Source: Paralvinella palmiformis | Taxonomy: Eukaryota > Annelida > Polychaeta > Terebellida > Alvinellidae | DNA length: 64,000 nt | Assembly: GCA_025642065.1 (NCBI GenBank) | Contig: JAODUP010001050.1 | Span: 56,224-120,223 of the forward strand | Reading direction: 5' to 3' | Shown: piece by piece, positions 1-11,589 of the stretch | Numbering within the stretch: the stretch's first letter is position 1 | Layout: the number at the start of each line of letters is the position of its first letter | Notes under the pieces: model-generated | What the model was told of the DNA's origin: nothing | The model's database searches: none | The model's input: only the letters and a program-made list of their open reading frames with translations | Position numbers and translations under genes: made by a program

Positions 1-149
1 GTTGAACAAAGTAATTAAATTATACTTATAATTAAATTATAACTGTAGTTAAATTATACAAGTATTTAAATATATTTTTAACCAGTTTGAAGTTATAATC
101 GTGGTTTGAATAAAAGTATAACACCTGTGCCAGCGCCTTAAATATTTTT

Positions 150-152
<3 letters not shown>

Positions 153-198
<46 letters not shown>

Positions 199-213
199 GC
201 GCGCGCGCGCGCG
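153..213. repeat. (CA)n/(CG)n microsatellite
   Basis: Uninterrupted alternating CA that passes into alternating GC at its 3' end; a purine-pyrimidine alternation of this kind can adopt Z-DNA. The surrounding stretch 1-600 is AT-rich with no gene that can be supported. Confidence 0.95.
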
Positions 214-603
214 ATCATTAATAAACAGACAAATCTTCCATCGAGCTTCTGGTAGGTGGCATTTTATATACAAAGATCACGAGATTTTCAAGTTTAAATT
301 TTAATATTTAATATTATATTAAATCACCTACTACCAACCGTATTCGTCACAATTGTGGTCATATTGAATCTATATCCACATTTATACATATCATGCAAAT
401 TTTAGAAAAAACTATACCCAGATGGGCATGCATTAGTTGATATGTTAATTTTATAATATTGATTAGCTTAATCCCATGATTATCATATTCCAAACTAATT
501 TTGCATTGATCTATATTGTCATTCTATTTATTCCTGCTGTTGCTATTTATTACCGGTAGTACTGAAAGATTCATGTAATTTAAATAACTCAGAATAGGGA
601 CTA

Positions 604-610
<7 letters not shown>

Positions 611-700
<90 letters not shown>
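611..700. repeat. (TA)n followed by (CA)n microsatellite
   Basis: About 50 bases of alternating TA directly followed by about 33 bases of alternating CA. The bases from here to 1100 show no supported gene. Confidence 0.95.
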
Positions 701-702
<2 letters not shown>

Positions 703-1116
703 TATTAGTATAGCGGTTAAGAGCTATATATCATAAGGATCGTGCAAAATTTGACAAAAGCATGAAAATAGACAGATATCTTAATATGCATAGATTCATA
801 TAAGCCTAGGTGCTCATCTTCATCACCATGGTAACTGGCCGTCATATCTCGGCTCCTAAGCAACGTAGAAACTTGATGTTGATGTCTAACATAACATTCT
901 CATGATCAAGAAATCCATTTTTGCTATATTCAATATGCCCAGATTATTATTATATTAGTTTTCAAGATGGATGACAATCCGAAGCAATAATATTGATATA
1001 TTTGTTGGTTTCTACCAACCATAATGAAATACAGTATCGCAACCTTTGGAGGTATTGGTCTCAAAAGATGCTTAGAGGTGTTGATGTTCTGCCAGTGCCA
1101 CAATGTATATGTATCC

Positions 1117-1203
1117 TTCGCTTCATTACCGTTGGAGGTCGCTCGGCCCATTTAGCATGCCATGTGCACAAAAGTGGCCGTAAAACATCAATCATAATCA
1201 CAT
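1117..1203 (+). repeat. SINE 3' part (same family as 4256-4463)
   Basis: About 85 bases match, in opposite orientation, the segment 4262-4348. The shared core reads GTCGCTCGGCCCATTTAGC and continues to a tail of the form GGCCGTAAAACATCAAT with ATC/ATA triplets. The match to a second locus with a tRNA-like head identifies this piece as the 3' end of a SINE. Short reading frames that cross it on both strands are not genes. Confidence 0.6.
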
Positions 1204-1734
1204 TAATTGGTTGCAAAAGCTGTAATGTAACCCAGTTTTTGACGCTAACCGGAGTTAAAGTGGACCAGCCAAATATGGAAAAGGCTTGTGGACATTTTTT
1301 TAACGGCATTGTGTGTTAATAGCAGACATCCATGTGGAAGCAATCATTCATAGGATGCTAAAAGAGATATGGGTGGATCCCATTGTCAATTTCAGGTTTC
1401 AAGGTCATATTCAAGGTCATAAAGGTAAAAAATGTCGTTTTCACAAGTTTGTTTGTCTAAGTAGTTTATAATTGCAGCTCAAACATGATAATTGACACAG
1501 ATTGGCTAATTTTGTACTTTTTTACATAACTTTGCATATAATCATTCGATTTGAATAATCTTGGTGTCTGTTTGTATGCTATACTAAATCATCTCCAGTA
1601 TACTGTTACTTTAGTTTTAGCCATTTTATACACAATCCTGAAGATGACGGTCATTATGTGTAGATCAGATCACATATCACCGACAAACATCCTGCCACAT
1701 CACCATTGACGCCCTCCTTGTAACAATTCCAGGG

Positions 1735-2691
1735 ATGCTGCCCATTCTCCAGGCACCAGCAGATGAAAATGATACACTCGCCACAGTGATCAATTACTTT
1801 ATGGCCATTTCACACCACATGGGCCGGACGCACACAATCATTACTGCTGACCAACCATTGTACAGCAAGGGAAAGGAATTGGTTTGGACAAATTCTAAGT
1901 TTGAAAGTGTCATCTTTCTCATGGGAGGACTCCAGATCTGCTTCAATTTCTTCAAAAGCATTGGCCCACACATGGAGAGTGCAAGACTGGGTGACCTATG
2001 GACAGAGGTAGATGTATACGCAGCCAACACTACTCAGACCATGCTGGATGGCAAGGTCTACTACCGTGCTGTCAGAGGACACCCACTTACATACGAAGCT
2101 CTGGCAACTCAAGTGGCCAATATTCAAGTCATTCATCAAGCCCACTCTGACAATCCAAACTTCAAGATGTGGTCAACTTATATAAGCATGATTGAGATCC
2201 TGCTGGACTTCATCAGAGCTGAGAGAGATGGCAACTGGATTCTACACCTAGAAGCATTCACTGCGATGCTTTCCTGGCTCACAATATATTACCACACAAA
2301 CTATGCACAGTGGGTGCCTGCTTAACTTGCAGACATGAAACTCTTCGAGAAGACTGCATCAGAGGTCTATGCAGAGTTTCTTGTTGGAAACCTTGTAGTG
2401 AAGAGGACCAAATGGCGGTTTAGCCCTGTTGATCGGGCAACTGAATGGATCAACAGGACTTGGTACGCAACTCCGAGAATTTGGTGTGTTCAAGTTACAC
2501 ATGAAATGAGCAGAAGAGGATGGAGACACCTACGTAGAGCCTATAGGACACCGGAACACCTAACCACCAACCATGCCACACTGCAGCTTTTAAACCCAAC
2601 TGGAGACGCATGCCATGCTACGTGCCAGGGAAAATTGTTGCAAAAAAGCCAGATCGTGATGCAAGTAAGTCTGGCTGTTGCAACCCAGTAG
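1735..2691 (+). pseudogene. Pseudogene of an uncharacterised multicopy invertebrate protein family
   Basis: One reading frame runs from 1735 to 2691 and is interrupted once, by TAA at 2323-2325. Upstream it gives 196 residues (begins MLPILQAPADENDTLATV), downstream 118 residues (begins MKLFEKTASEVYAEF, with DRATEWINRTW further on). Both halves are in the same phase, so this was one protein, and the stop probably replaced a tyrosine codon (TAC to TAA). From memory the phrases resemble hypothetical proteins that are highly multicopy in cnidarians, molluscs and other invertebrates and whose function is unknown; they may belong to a mobile element. No catalytic motif is visible. The true 5' end is not clear: the frame stays open for only a few codons before 1735. 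No introns are evident, which fits a retrocopy or an element-borne gene. Confidence 0.6.
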
Positions 2692-3057
2692 GACAATAGA
2701 GATAGTTATACTTTGCCTTTTACTGTACTATAGTTATATGTGCATAGACAACTGTATTAAAATACCTTCACATCTGATAATTATATATTTAAGAAGGATA
2801 AAAAAGAGTATAAATATCTTCAGCATACGCCAAAACATACAAGTAGGCGCCAATATCATCGAACAGGGATTGGAGTTATACCAAAGACTGATTAGCTGCT
2901 GAGACAATGTTAATATGTTCCCAAATTCAGCAAGCACTATTGGTGATGAAGATCTTGATATGGGATTTACCATCGCTGAATTTTGTTACACGATTAAAAC
3001 AACTTGATCAAACATTATTTGTAAGTGAACAATCCATACGATCCATAGTCTGTATAC

Positions 3058-3060
<3 letters not shown>

Positions 3061-3114
<54 letters not shown>
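3061..3114. repeat. (ATA)n tract at the 3' end of a LINE fragment
   Basis: Perfect AAT/ATA triplets next to the LINE tail that follows at 3115. The same arrangement of triplet tract then LINE 3' end recurs at 13230 and 40614, so this tract is the element's tail on the minus strand. Confidence 0.9.
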
Positions 3115-3118
<4 letters not shown>

Positions 3119-3330
3119 TACTCAGAGATTTAAATGATAATTAATATTTAACTGTGAAAGCAACTTTGAACAGGTGTGTTTTTAGAACGGATTTAAAATT
3201 TTAAAGAAAGGACGCATTTATAATATCTGCCTGCAACCTATTGGACAAAATATGACTCTAGCCGAGACACTGGCACCTGCAATAGTATCTGCGTGGATGA
3301 CCCGAGTTATCGGGATGACAATTAATTAAT
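3115..3330 (-). mobile_element. 5'-truncated CR1-like LINE, 3' end only
   Basis: The segment from CAGGTGTGTTTTTAGAA through GCCGAGACACTGGCACCTGC matches the 3' end of the larger LINE copies at 13222-16475 and 40675-42590, in the same minus orientation. Only the last part of the reverse transcriptase reading frame and the tail remain. Confidence 0.75.
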
Positions 3331-3872
3331 CAATCAACTAACTAATGAATTAACACACTGTTACTTTTGTTAGCCTCATTAACAAGAGTAACAACACGAT
3401 GTCAGCCCGACGTGAAGGTGTTCATATTTCCATCTTTCAGTTTATATTTACAGACTTTATATCAACACAGGACAAAGTCTAATAATGAGTAAAAATCCCG
3501 ATAATTAAACTAATTTCAAATTAGTTTAATTAGATAGAAAATCTATGGGCTACTAGGTGTATTGATCATCTGAACAAATTACTGATCTCCTAGCAGAGAG
3601 ATAATAGGATCACGGTACTGAAACAGTTTCGGTTAGAGTGAAAATTAAGTTATAATGGCAACTGATCAATCTGCTGCAGCTCACAGAGTCCGAGAGTATT
3701 TGTTCCTGGTATTTTGATTGATATGTCGTGTTTGTTCTAGGGCCGTTATTTTTGTATACAGACCCTCTTGGTATCATTGTCCAGCGACATGGCGTTAACT
3801 AGTACTTATCTGCTCACGATACATAGCTCTCTATATGAATGGATCCTGATAATCAATGCACATAATTATGTT

Positions 3873-3930
3873 ACTCTTCCTCGGATAATTAATTTGGAAC
3901 GCTTCATTTATGATATTTGGCTACGGATGA
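3873..3930 (-). repeat. SINE body fragment
   Basis: About 50 bases including ATTAATTTGGAACGCTTCAT are repeated at 4369-4418 inside the SINE at 4256-4463. The stretch 3330-3870 has no recognisable gene or repeat. Confidence 0.55.
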
Positions 3931-4255
3931 TCCGCAGTCTTGGATGATGATGATAACAGTATTATCTGTTTACCTGCGCCACACTATATCGAATATGAAA
4001 AATACCGGCATTACAAATGGATGAATAGTTAATCATCCCAAATTGGTCGGCGTAAACATTACGGGTTTTGTTTCAGAAGTATTCAAATACAGATGAACAC
4101 GTCACACCAGGACGCAGGCACGACTGTTACCGTTTTTAGTAAATCCACTTTATCAACCCATCCTTGATATAAGGAAAACTTATTACAGTGGTTCGTGTCT
4201 CTGTTGTATTTCGTATAAACTATCGTAATTCCCTGGTGGCATATGAAAGTTCTGA

Positions 4256-4463
4256 TTAGATGATGACGATTGATGTTTTACGGCCACTTTTGTGAACATG
4301 GTAGGCTAAATGGGCCGAGCGACATCCAAAGGCAATGAAGCGAAGTCAAAGATGAAACAACCTTCCCTGGATAATTAATTTGGAACGCTTCATTTCTGAT
4401 ATTTGGTTATGGCTGACTCAGGCGGTAGCAACGCGCTACCAACTAGACCACTGAGGCGCCCGG
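4256..4463 (-). mobile_element. tRNA-derived SINE
   Basis: Read on the minus strand it begins with a tRNA-like head (GGGCGCCTCAGTGGTCTAG then TTGGTAGCGCG, an A-box-like start), continues through a unique body and ends in the conserved GGCCGTAAAACATCAAT tail with TCATC triplets. No intact B box is visible, so the head is truncated or mutated. Related pieces lie at 1117-1203 (tail) and 3873-3930 (body). Confidence 0.6.
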
Positions 4464-4960
4464 AAACATCTGATTAGGTTATCGAACGCATTCAGCAAAC
4501 ATTGATTGGTGCAACTCCTTTTAAGATAAATTGTCAAAAATATCCCCTTTGACAAAACTTATTTCAGCTGGGGGCGATATGTTTATTTCAATGTTTTTAC
4601 TGATAATGTTTAATACTGTCGTTGGCAGTACAAATAGATATGTGTCAATCCATGCCTAAAACCCCCAAAACGTCCTTGAAGACGTGACATCCGGTTGGTT
4701 ATTTTCGCGGGTGGATGTCTCTCATCTCAAATAATATGGGAATTGTGCATCTAGCATAGCAGCTCCCACTTTCTGGGACAGATTGCAGGCGGAGATTAGT
4801 AGTGCGACATTGCTTAAAATATAGTATCTGTTCAAAGTGGTTTTCTTCGGTAAATAGTAGTGGCGTGAATGAATATGGACAGTAGACTTTACGGACGACA
4901 TTCCATGAATTTGACTGCTAAATCCTGAATTAAGGATGTCTCTTTACAATGGACCTGGTA
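4464..4960. other. Unannotated intergenic DNA
   Basis: I see no coding, RNA or repeat feature that can be supported in this stretch. Confidence 0.5.
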
Positions 4961-4967
4961 GTCCTGA

Positions 4968-5270
4968 AGCGACGACGACGACGATGATGATGATGGTGGT
5001 GGTGGTGGTGGTGATGATGATACAATGAAGAGGATGATGATGGCGGTGGTGGTGACGATGATGATACAATGAAAAGGATGGTGATGATACAATGAAGAGG
5101 ATGATGATGATAATATAATGAAGAGGATGATGATGGTGATGATACCATGAAAAGGATGATGATGACGATGATACAATGAAAGGGTGATGATGAAGATGAT
5201 GATTATGATGTTGATACACTGAAGAGGATGATAATAATGTTGGCGATACTGATTATTATTAATATGATAC
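4968..5270. repeat. GAT-rich imperfect triplet repeat
   Basis: Repeated GAT/GGT triplets with several near copies of ATACAATGAAGAGGATGATG. The long minus-strand reading frames here, rich in His, Ser and Ile, are a by-product of the triplets and not genes. Confidence 0.85.
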
Positions 5271-5519
5271 AATGAAAAGGATGATGATGATAATAATAGT
5301 AAATTTATATATGCACCATAAAACTAAATTCGTCAATTTCAGTGATTTAGTGCTTTGTTTTCGAGTGGCCTCGAATATACCTGGGACGAACAATTCCTTA
5401 GAGAAGTTATCGGATCAGATCAAAACCTTTCATTGGCCGATAAGACATTCCATAAAAACGGATAAAACTCGGATTAGACTTCACTATTTGGTTAAACCGG
5501 ATTAAAACAACGAACCAGC

Positions 5520-6070
5520 AACGACGACGTGGCACCATCTTTCCTTTGGCCAAAACAGGAAAAATAATTGTAAATATTTGGGAGAAAGACTGGACCCGGC
5601 GAAAATAATCAGCCGTTCACGTCGACATTAATCCTTCGCCGGATTTCATCGGCCGCTTCGCCGACGAGATCCCGGCTATTTATATTTCTCGGCATAACTA
5701 TTTACCGGGCAATGAGGCGTCCGATTTATTATTATTATTTGACGCCTCGGCCAGGCGTCCTCACAAAGGCCACTTAAGTCAGAACAGATGAGCAAACATC
5801 CTGTGGCCGCTGTTGAGGACGTGCCATTGACGTAGGCAATGCCTCATGGTTATTGGCCGACGTCAGCATTGATCGGGCAGATCCGAGGAATGGGGGGGGG
5901 GGGGGAGAAACGGGGAGTCGATGGCGTGTCGCCGACACGTGTTTGTCGAGGCCCGAAGTGAACCCGTCGTAAGCTGCTGCCCCGCATAGGAACCGGCACT
6001 CGACATCGGCCCGCCAGCGGCTTGATTTATGGCCGCTCTCTATTCACCGCTAGGCGTCACCGCTGTCCAA
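5520..6070. other. GC- and CpG-rich non-coding block
   Basis: This stretch is visibly richer in G+C and CpG than its AT-rich surroundings and has no convincing reading frame. It holds a palindromic E-box-type CACGTG near 5937 and a G homopolymer at 5892-5906. The composition suggests an unmethylated regulatory or CpG-island-like element, or a conserved non-coding element. Its right end continues into the inverted repeat described at 6027. Confidence 0.45.
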
Positions 6071-7042
6071 CTATCGTCGTCGAGCGGGCATAATTCGATT
6101 AATCGATGAAACAAGGCGAATAATTATATTCGTCTAGTATGTTTGCACTTGATAACACTGTCTATGAAGGGATTGATAGGTGAGGGAGTGCGCTGTAGTT
6201 GGGATGGGAGTTGGATGGGGTGATTTGTCTGCTACCTGTTGCCTTTTTTCTCGACCAACCTATCAAAATGTTATTATACAATAGTTTTGTTGAATGCTGC
6301 TTTAATTATTTTTCCGCTATATGGCTTTTGCTTAGTAAAACTAAAATAGGAAAAGGCTTTTAGATTCATAAGTACTGATTTCAGAAGTTCATATAATAAT
6401 TTATCAGTAAAATATAATAAAACACCATTGCATGTAACAAGGATTCGCAAATTTCTCGCATATACAATAATGAATGATATGTTTCCAGAATATTTATCAA
6501 AATTTATCAGCTTGAAAAATGTACCACTAAATCTACGATCTGAAAACAATCTAATAATTCTAAATATACCAAATTAGCATTTGGTAAAAATAAATTTAAC
6601 TATAATGGCCCGTTTTATTGGAAAGCGTTGCCTAATGATGCGAAGAAAGCAAACAGTTTATATTCTTTTAAATCTCCTATAGGAGAATGGTTGGCAACGT
6701 GTAAATGTGGTTTATGTGTTTTATGCAAAATAAGTAACAAATAATAACTAACAAAAAATAAGCGAATTTTATGACAAATGTTTTAACTTGTTTGGATTCA
6801 AGTGAAAATTGAATATATGGTAATATATCATTGTATATACCCATTGTACAATTCATTGTACATACCATCGTCATTTTATTTATGTCGATTCAATAACGTT
6901 AGTCGCTGATGTTGTCTGTTTTTATCATATTGACTATAAATAAATGTTTCTTATCTTAAGAAATCTGTCCACACGAAGAACCACGTTTATGTTTCGGCTT
7001 TGCTAAATCTCTTGGAAGAGGATTCACACCTAAACTTTAAAA
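6027..7042. repeat. Left arm of a large inverted repeat (with LINE insert)
   Basis: 6027-6250 and 6951-7042 match the reverse complement of 7850-8053 and 7740-7832 respectively. The two parts are adjacent in the right arm but are separated here by about 700 bases containing a LINE fragment, so the insertion happened in this arm. A 13-base copy-number difference (AGGCGTCACCGCT) also separates the arms. Confidence 0.8.
6255..6730 (+). mobile_element. LINE fragment, C-terminal end of the reverse transcriptase frame
   Basis: With frameshifts, the plus strand reads through segments such as LAFGKNKFNYNGPFYWKALP and SLYSFKSPIGEWL. These have the form of the C-terminal tail of CR1/L2-type LINE ORF2 proteins (F.Y.G...WN.LP....SL.SFK..L). 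Several stops and shifts make it dead. It sits inside the left arm of the inverted repeat. Confidence 0.6.
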
Positions 7043-7054
7043 CATTGCCTGCAC

Positions 7055-7088
<34 letters not shown>

Positions 7089-7739
7089 TATTGCATTAAA
7101 AGAATTTGCTGAAAAACGATATTGGATTTCCATATAACAAAATGTAAAGATCCACCAGTAGAAGGGAAGCACAAACTTATTTGTGATATCGTAAAGACGA
7201 CAGATGCTCTTGTCTTCCCTGCTACAACGAAAGGGAAGAAGAAGCGTTGATGGTTTTAGCACAGCTGGGCCCACCAAAATAATTGGCTGGCATATTCCAC
7301 TTATCCGGATAGCGCTTTCTGTCTATCGTGTGTTCCGTTTTCTAAGCGGAGTCATCGTCAAAATAGAAGTTTTCGCGTCCTCGGTAACTAAATTCGAACA
7401 ACGGTGGACCAGTAATGCCAAATGGCCTGGCACTGAAAATAGTCACCGCCTTCACCAAGCATCACTCGAGACCCATAGAATTAGAGACCATCGAATATTC
7501 ACCCCATCAAGCGCATCTGCAATGAAACTGCTAAATATTGCCTACTATATAAATATAAAATCTGAAAATATGGATGACAATATTATGAAATATTGCCTAA
7601 CATAAACTATTATATAAATATATAATCTGAAAGTATGGATGTCAATATTATGATGGATTATCTAACATAAAACAATCTGGATAACAGTGTTGTTTGTCAT
7701 AAGGATATCTATATATAGAAGTATGTATATAATAAAACA
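7043..7739. other. Spacer of the inverted repeat
   Basis: The centre of the palindrome. It starts with a (TTA)n tract at about 7058-7087. A 133-codon open frame at 7204-7605 shows no recognisable domain and I do not call it a gene. Two short near repeats of ATATAAATATAAAATCTGAAA and GGATGACAATATTATGA occur at 7548-7650. Confidence 0.4.
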
Positions 7740-8055
7740 TTTTTAAACGTTTAGGCGTGAATTGTTTTCTACAAGATTTAGCAAAGCCGAGACATGAACT
7801 TGGTTCTTCGCGTGGACAGTTATCTTAAACATTTCGCTGCTACACAGAAACAAAAGGCAACAGGTAGCAGACAAATCCCCCCTCCCACTCCCATCCCAAC
7901 TACAGCGCACTCCCTCAATTATCAATCCCTTCATAGACAGTGTTATCAAGTGCAAACGTACTAGACGCATATAATTATTCGCCTTGTTTCATCGATTAAT
8001 CGAATTATGCCCGCTCGACGACGATAGTTGGACAGCGGTGAATAGAGAGCGGCCT
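7740..8055. repeat. Right arm of the large inverted repeat
   Basis: The reverse complement of 6951-7042 followed directly by that of 6027-6250, without the insertion found in the left arm. Matching landmarks include GATTAATCGA, AGTTGGACAGCGG and GGTAGCAGACAAATC. Confidence 0.8.
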
Positions 8056-8674
8056 TAAATGTTTGTATGTATGCGTGTGTGTATGTAAATGTGTTTGAAG
8101 AAGAAGGCCATTTAAAATTCAATTACAGATATATTTCTGGATCCGCCCTTAACAAAACATTACTCCTACAATATATTATATGTTATAAACAACCTAGGTG
8201 GCATAGGCTAGAGTGAGAGATTCCCAAAACGAAGGTAAATGGTAGGAAGAAAAACTACTAGGCTTGTTATCTGAAGTGTTTTTGAATGTTACATGGAATG
8301 TTATTTTTATTTAAAATAATAATAATAATGATAATAATAATAATAATGGTAATAATAATAATAATGACAACAACAATATTATCTGGGCAAGAACAGCTGA
8401 GACCGATGATGATCATCATCACCATTATCATCATCATTTAGCGACAATTACAATGACATGATATCATCGACGTTGAAGCTATGTTATGATAATTGACGAT
8501 TGTATATGACAAGGCGTGGATCTCTAAATGTGTTAGATGTAGACGTTAATAGTGGGATTTTTGTAACCATAAGTAGGAGTTTGGAAGAACATAGAATGAA
8601 ACTCACTCTCGTATGATTCGTCCAGTTAGCTAAATGGCGTCATATGTTTAATGCGTTTTCTAAAAATTAAATGG

Positions 8675-8719
<45 letters not shown>

Positions 8720-8785
8720 TAGAAAGGGAAGAACATGAAGTTTAAGCATCGAGCTTGTTGTATTTAAGGATAACTGTATTCAGAT
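8056..8785. other. Unannotated DNA with simple repeats
   Basis: AAT-rich triplets at 8310-8365 and (TA)n-(TG)n at 8678-8720. No supported gene. Confidence 0.5.
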
Positions 8786-8789
8786 AATT

Positions 8790-9830
8790 GCTCGCTGGAT
8801 GTAGGTGCGTGTGGCGTCAGTATTCTAGTTTGGGCGATCAAAGAGTAAAACTAATTGTTCTTCATAATTCGTCCCGTCACTCAGCCACTTCTAAATCTGT
8901 CCACGTTTTCCATAAACGGCTCCGTCAGCCGAACAAGTACGACCGTCTCCGATCATTACCGATCAGACGAAGCAACATCGGTTCGGACGGCTTCTGTATG
9001 GCGACGCTCCGAGAGCAGACGATTGTCAACGGGCGATATTTGATGTAATTGATGTCAGACGCACGATATTGGCGCTTCCACAAGAAGAGCTGCCGAGTGG
9101 CATTCACCGGCCACCCATCATCGACAATAAAACACGTCCCGAACGCCAGCCCTTGCCGCCCTACCCTCCCCCGTGCCCCACTTGTCCCGCTCTTGTGTCC
9201 GGCTCTCTGGGTCCATTCGGGTGGAGATCAAGAGGTCGCCGCAGAAATTGCCTCGGCCGCCTACATCACTGACAGGCTTCGCGAACCGATCAGTGACAAA
9301 TTGAAATGCGATTAAGCCGATTCGCAAATCGTCTTCGTCGTCACCGAGTACGGACTTTCATCGGGAGGAACTTTTCCCGGGAATGGCTTCTTAAACGAGA
9401 CAGTTTTTGCGGGAGGGAGTTCTCTGCTCGGGTCTCCCGAGATACGACCAGCCAATAACAACGGCCAGTGCGCATTTCTGGAGCGTTTCTGTTGAGATAA
9501 TCCGGAACGTTTGTTCGTATGTGGAGAGAGTTCCTCGCGGCATCGTCGCCATGTTTAGACCCAGTTTGATCGAAATATACAAAGACTGACTTGTCGGACT
9601 TGAATTCGGCGGAAAAGCAGCATCGTTCCGCGCAGCGAGCATCCAATCCGGAGAGGAACGGGAAACCGTCGTGGAGAAGATATTACGAAGTTTGTAGGTA
9701 GGCGAGAATTTTGAATAGCGTATGCTAAGATGCCTTGAAATAAATCCTCATAAATAACCGGAAGACCCCCCCCCCAACAACCGAAATGCGATGCGGAACA
9801 AATTATTTTCGAGGACGAAGTCAATCGCTT
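8790..9830. other. GC- and CpG-rich non-coding block
   Basis: A second block with high G+C and many CpG sites in AT-rich surroundings. Short open frames exist on both strands but none carries a recognisable motif, and their overlap in many frames is what GC-rich DNA gives by chance. A 7-base inverted pair TCACTGA/TCAGTGA lies near 9266-9296. It could be a promoter/first-exon CpG island of a gene outside the view, or a conserved regulatory element. Confidence 0.45.
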
Positions 9831-10139
9831 TTGATGTAAGTTTTCAGCATGTGATAGTAAAACGTGGATAATCGAAGCGGCTAAATTCGAATCTTCTCTA
9901 CAAATTTAGACCATGCGCTTAATTGAAATATAGCCGAGCTGAACGAATTCGAGGTAACATTCTATTTGTGTTATTCGCAAAATGTAGTGATTTCTATTCG
10001 AGTACGTACGTGTTATTCTGATGGCGCACTACGCATATAGTGAAGCAGTTCAGGAGATATTGAAGATTTAGCGTGGTGCTATAATTGCCAAACACATTTC
10101 CAATCTTCATGTGGGAATTTTAGATTATAATATTTATGT
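9831..10139. other. Unannotated DNA
   Basis: I see nothing beyond AT-rich sequence. Confidence 0.4.
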
Positions 10140-10810
10140 AATTCAGTATATAACAATTTAGTTTTCTTGTTTATCGTTAAATATCCACTTACATTTGTTA
10201 CAATATTGCAACATCCCTTCTTCTATTGTAAGGTTTTCTCCTACTTAGCAGCAAATATAATATATGCGATTAGATTTCGGGGTCGAGGTTAGTCTTATTT
10301 TCTGAAATTTACGTAACGCCTGTTAATCTCAAATTAATCGAAAAAGATGATAACGTGTGAGATTTTAACAGTACATTGAACTGAGTTTTTTTTGTTGGTA
10401 ATTCTATATAATTGATTTTTAAAAATAGGTCAGTTTTAAAATCAAATTCGAAACTGCCTGTTAAATTCTAATGGCTAACATATCTGCTACAGTTGATTCT
10501 ATAGTGCGGGTGTTACTAGTTATGCCGAAATATTGATGACCTATCGCCCAAAGCCTAAATAAGCGATGTCAAAAACCAAGTTAAATTCTGTTCAATATGG
10601 TATCAAATGAAAAATAAAAGTAATTATCGGTATATAGCCATTTAAATATGATAAAAATAATGATATGTTTGTGTTTAAAATCGGAAAAGAGAACGTGTCT
10701 TATAAAGAACGTAATTTGTTATATATCAGATGACGTCATAAAACTACTCAGCTACTCCCTTGTTGCTACGTGACCTGGTGATTATATTCTGATGATGATG
10801 ATAAATAACA
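10140..10810 (+). repeat. Direct repeat, copy 1 (partner at 28850-29480)
   Basis: Interrupted similarity to 28850-29480 in the same orientation: TTCTATTGTAAG near the start, GTGTGAGATTTTAAC in the middle, and CTACTCAGCTA then CTGGTGATTATAT and GATGATGATG at the end. A palindromic CRE (TGACGTCA) lies near 10733 in this copy and is degraded in the other. Confidence 0.65.
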
Positions 10811-11014
10811 ATAATAATAATAATATTTATTTCACAATTAACATTTTATGTCGTCCCTAGCCAGGGGCCAATTTTTACCATATGTCAGGCAAAATGTATC
10901 ACGGCATTGTGATAATCTGCAATAAAGATCCTAGATTCAAAGCTTTTATATATACATTATTGTAACACGTACAAGACTAGTGTCTCTCAAAATTCGCATG
11001 CATATGCTAAAAAA

Positions 11015-11105
11015 AAAACTAAAAAAAAACTGAACAGTTATCTCATTTTCACCTCAAAACATCACCTGTAGGCAGTTGGTTATCATGTTGCTTATAATAT
11101 ACAAT
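11015..11105 (-). repeat. Dispersed repeat (inverted partner at 59865-59955)
   Basis: The core TCACCTCAAAACATCACCT with flanking GTTATCAT and AACTGAA occurs again in inverse orientation about 49 kb away. It is an unclassified dispersed element, perhaps a MITE or SINE fragment. Confidence 0.5.
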
Positions 11106-11417
11106 TATAATTTACATCATATAAATGCCATGTTCACTTTCGTTTTCAAAGCATTCACAAGTGGATGCAAAAGATAACAATTATATTATGATTTATTTTA
11201 AGTACCTACTTAGAGTCGGAAATATCTAACATAAATCGCCCAGTTTTGATATTATTTTGATTAAATATAATAAAACATTCACTGAAAACTCAACCCATAA
11301 ATCCAACCTTATAATATTGGAGAAGCTTGTGGCGCTATGATACAGGTAAGGTGTGTATGCATACGATGGTTTATTAGAGAACCAACATTTCTAAAAGCAA
11401 TTTTATTAAGGATATGG

Positions 11418-11456
<39 letters not shown>
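11418..11456. repeat. (TA)n microsatellite
   Basis: Perfect alternating TA. The surrounding 11105-11590 holds no supported gene. Confidence 0.9.
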
Positions 11457-11458
<2 letters not shown>

Positions 11459-11589
11459 ATTGTCTTCTTTACTTAGCGTCCGAAAACATAAAATATATCC
11501 AATGAGGGCTAAAGGTATTTATTTAGTTGCACTCAGTGTCTCCTCATTACATAAAGAGGAGTATTAACCTATTAATTAAAAACATTATT

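Noticed and set aside
4889..5272. Three overlapping His/Ser/Ile-rich minus-strand frames
   Set aside because: Produced by GAT-type triplet repeats; no domain and no splice or promoter context.
7204..7605. 133-codon plus-strand frame in the inverted-repeat spacer
   Set aside because: No recognisable domain, no homologous second copy, and low-complexity AT-rich end; not enough support for a gene.
8788..9824. Many short overlapping frames on both strands in the GC-rich block
   Set aside because: High G+C reduces stop codons; none of the frames shows a motif, signal peptide or splice pattern.
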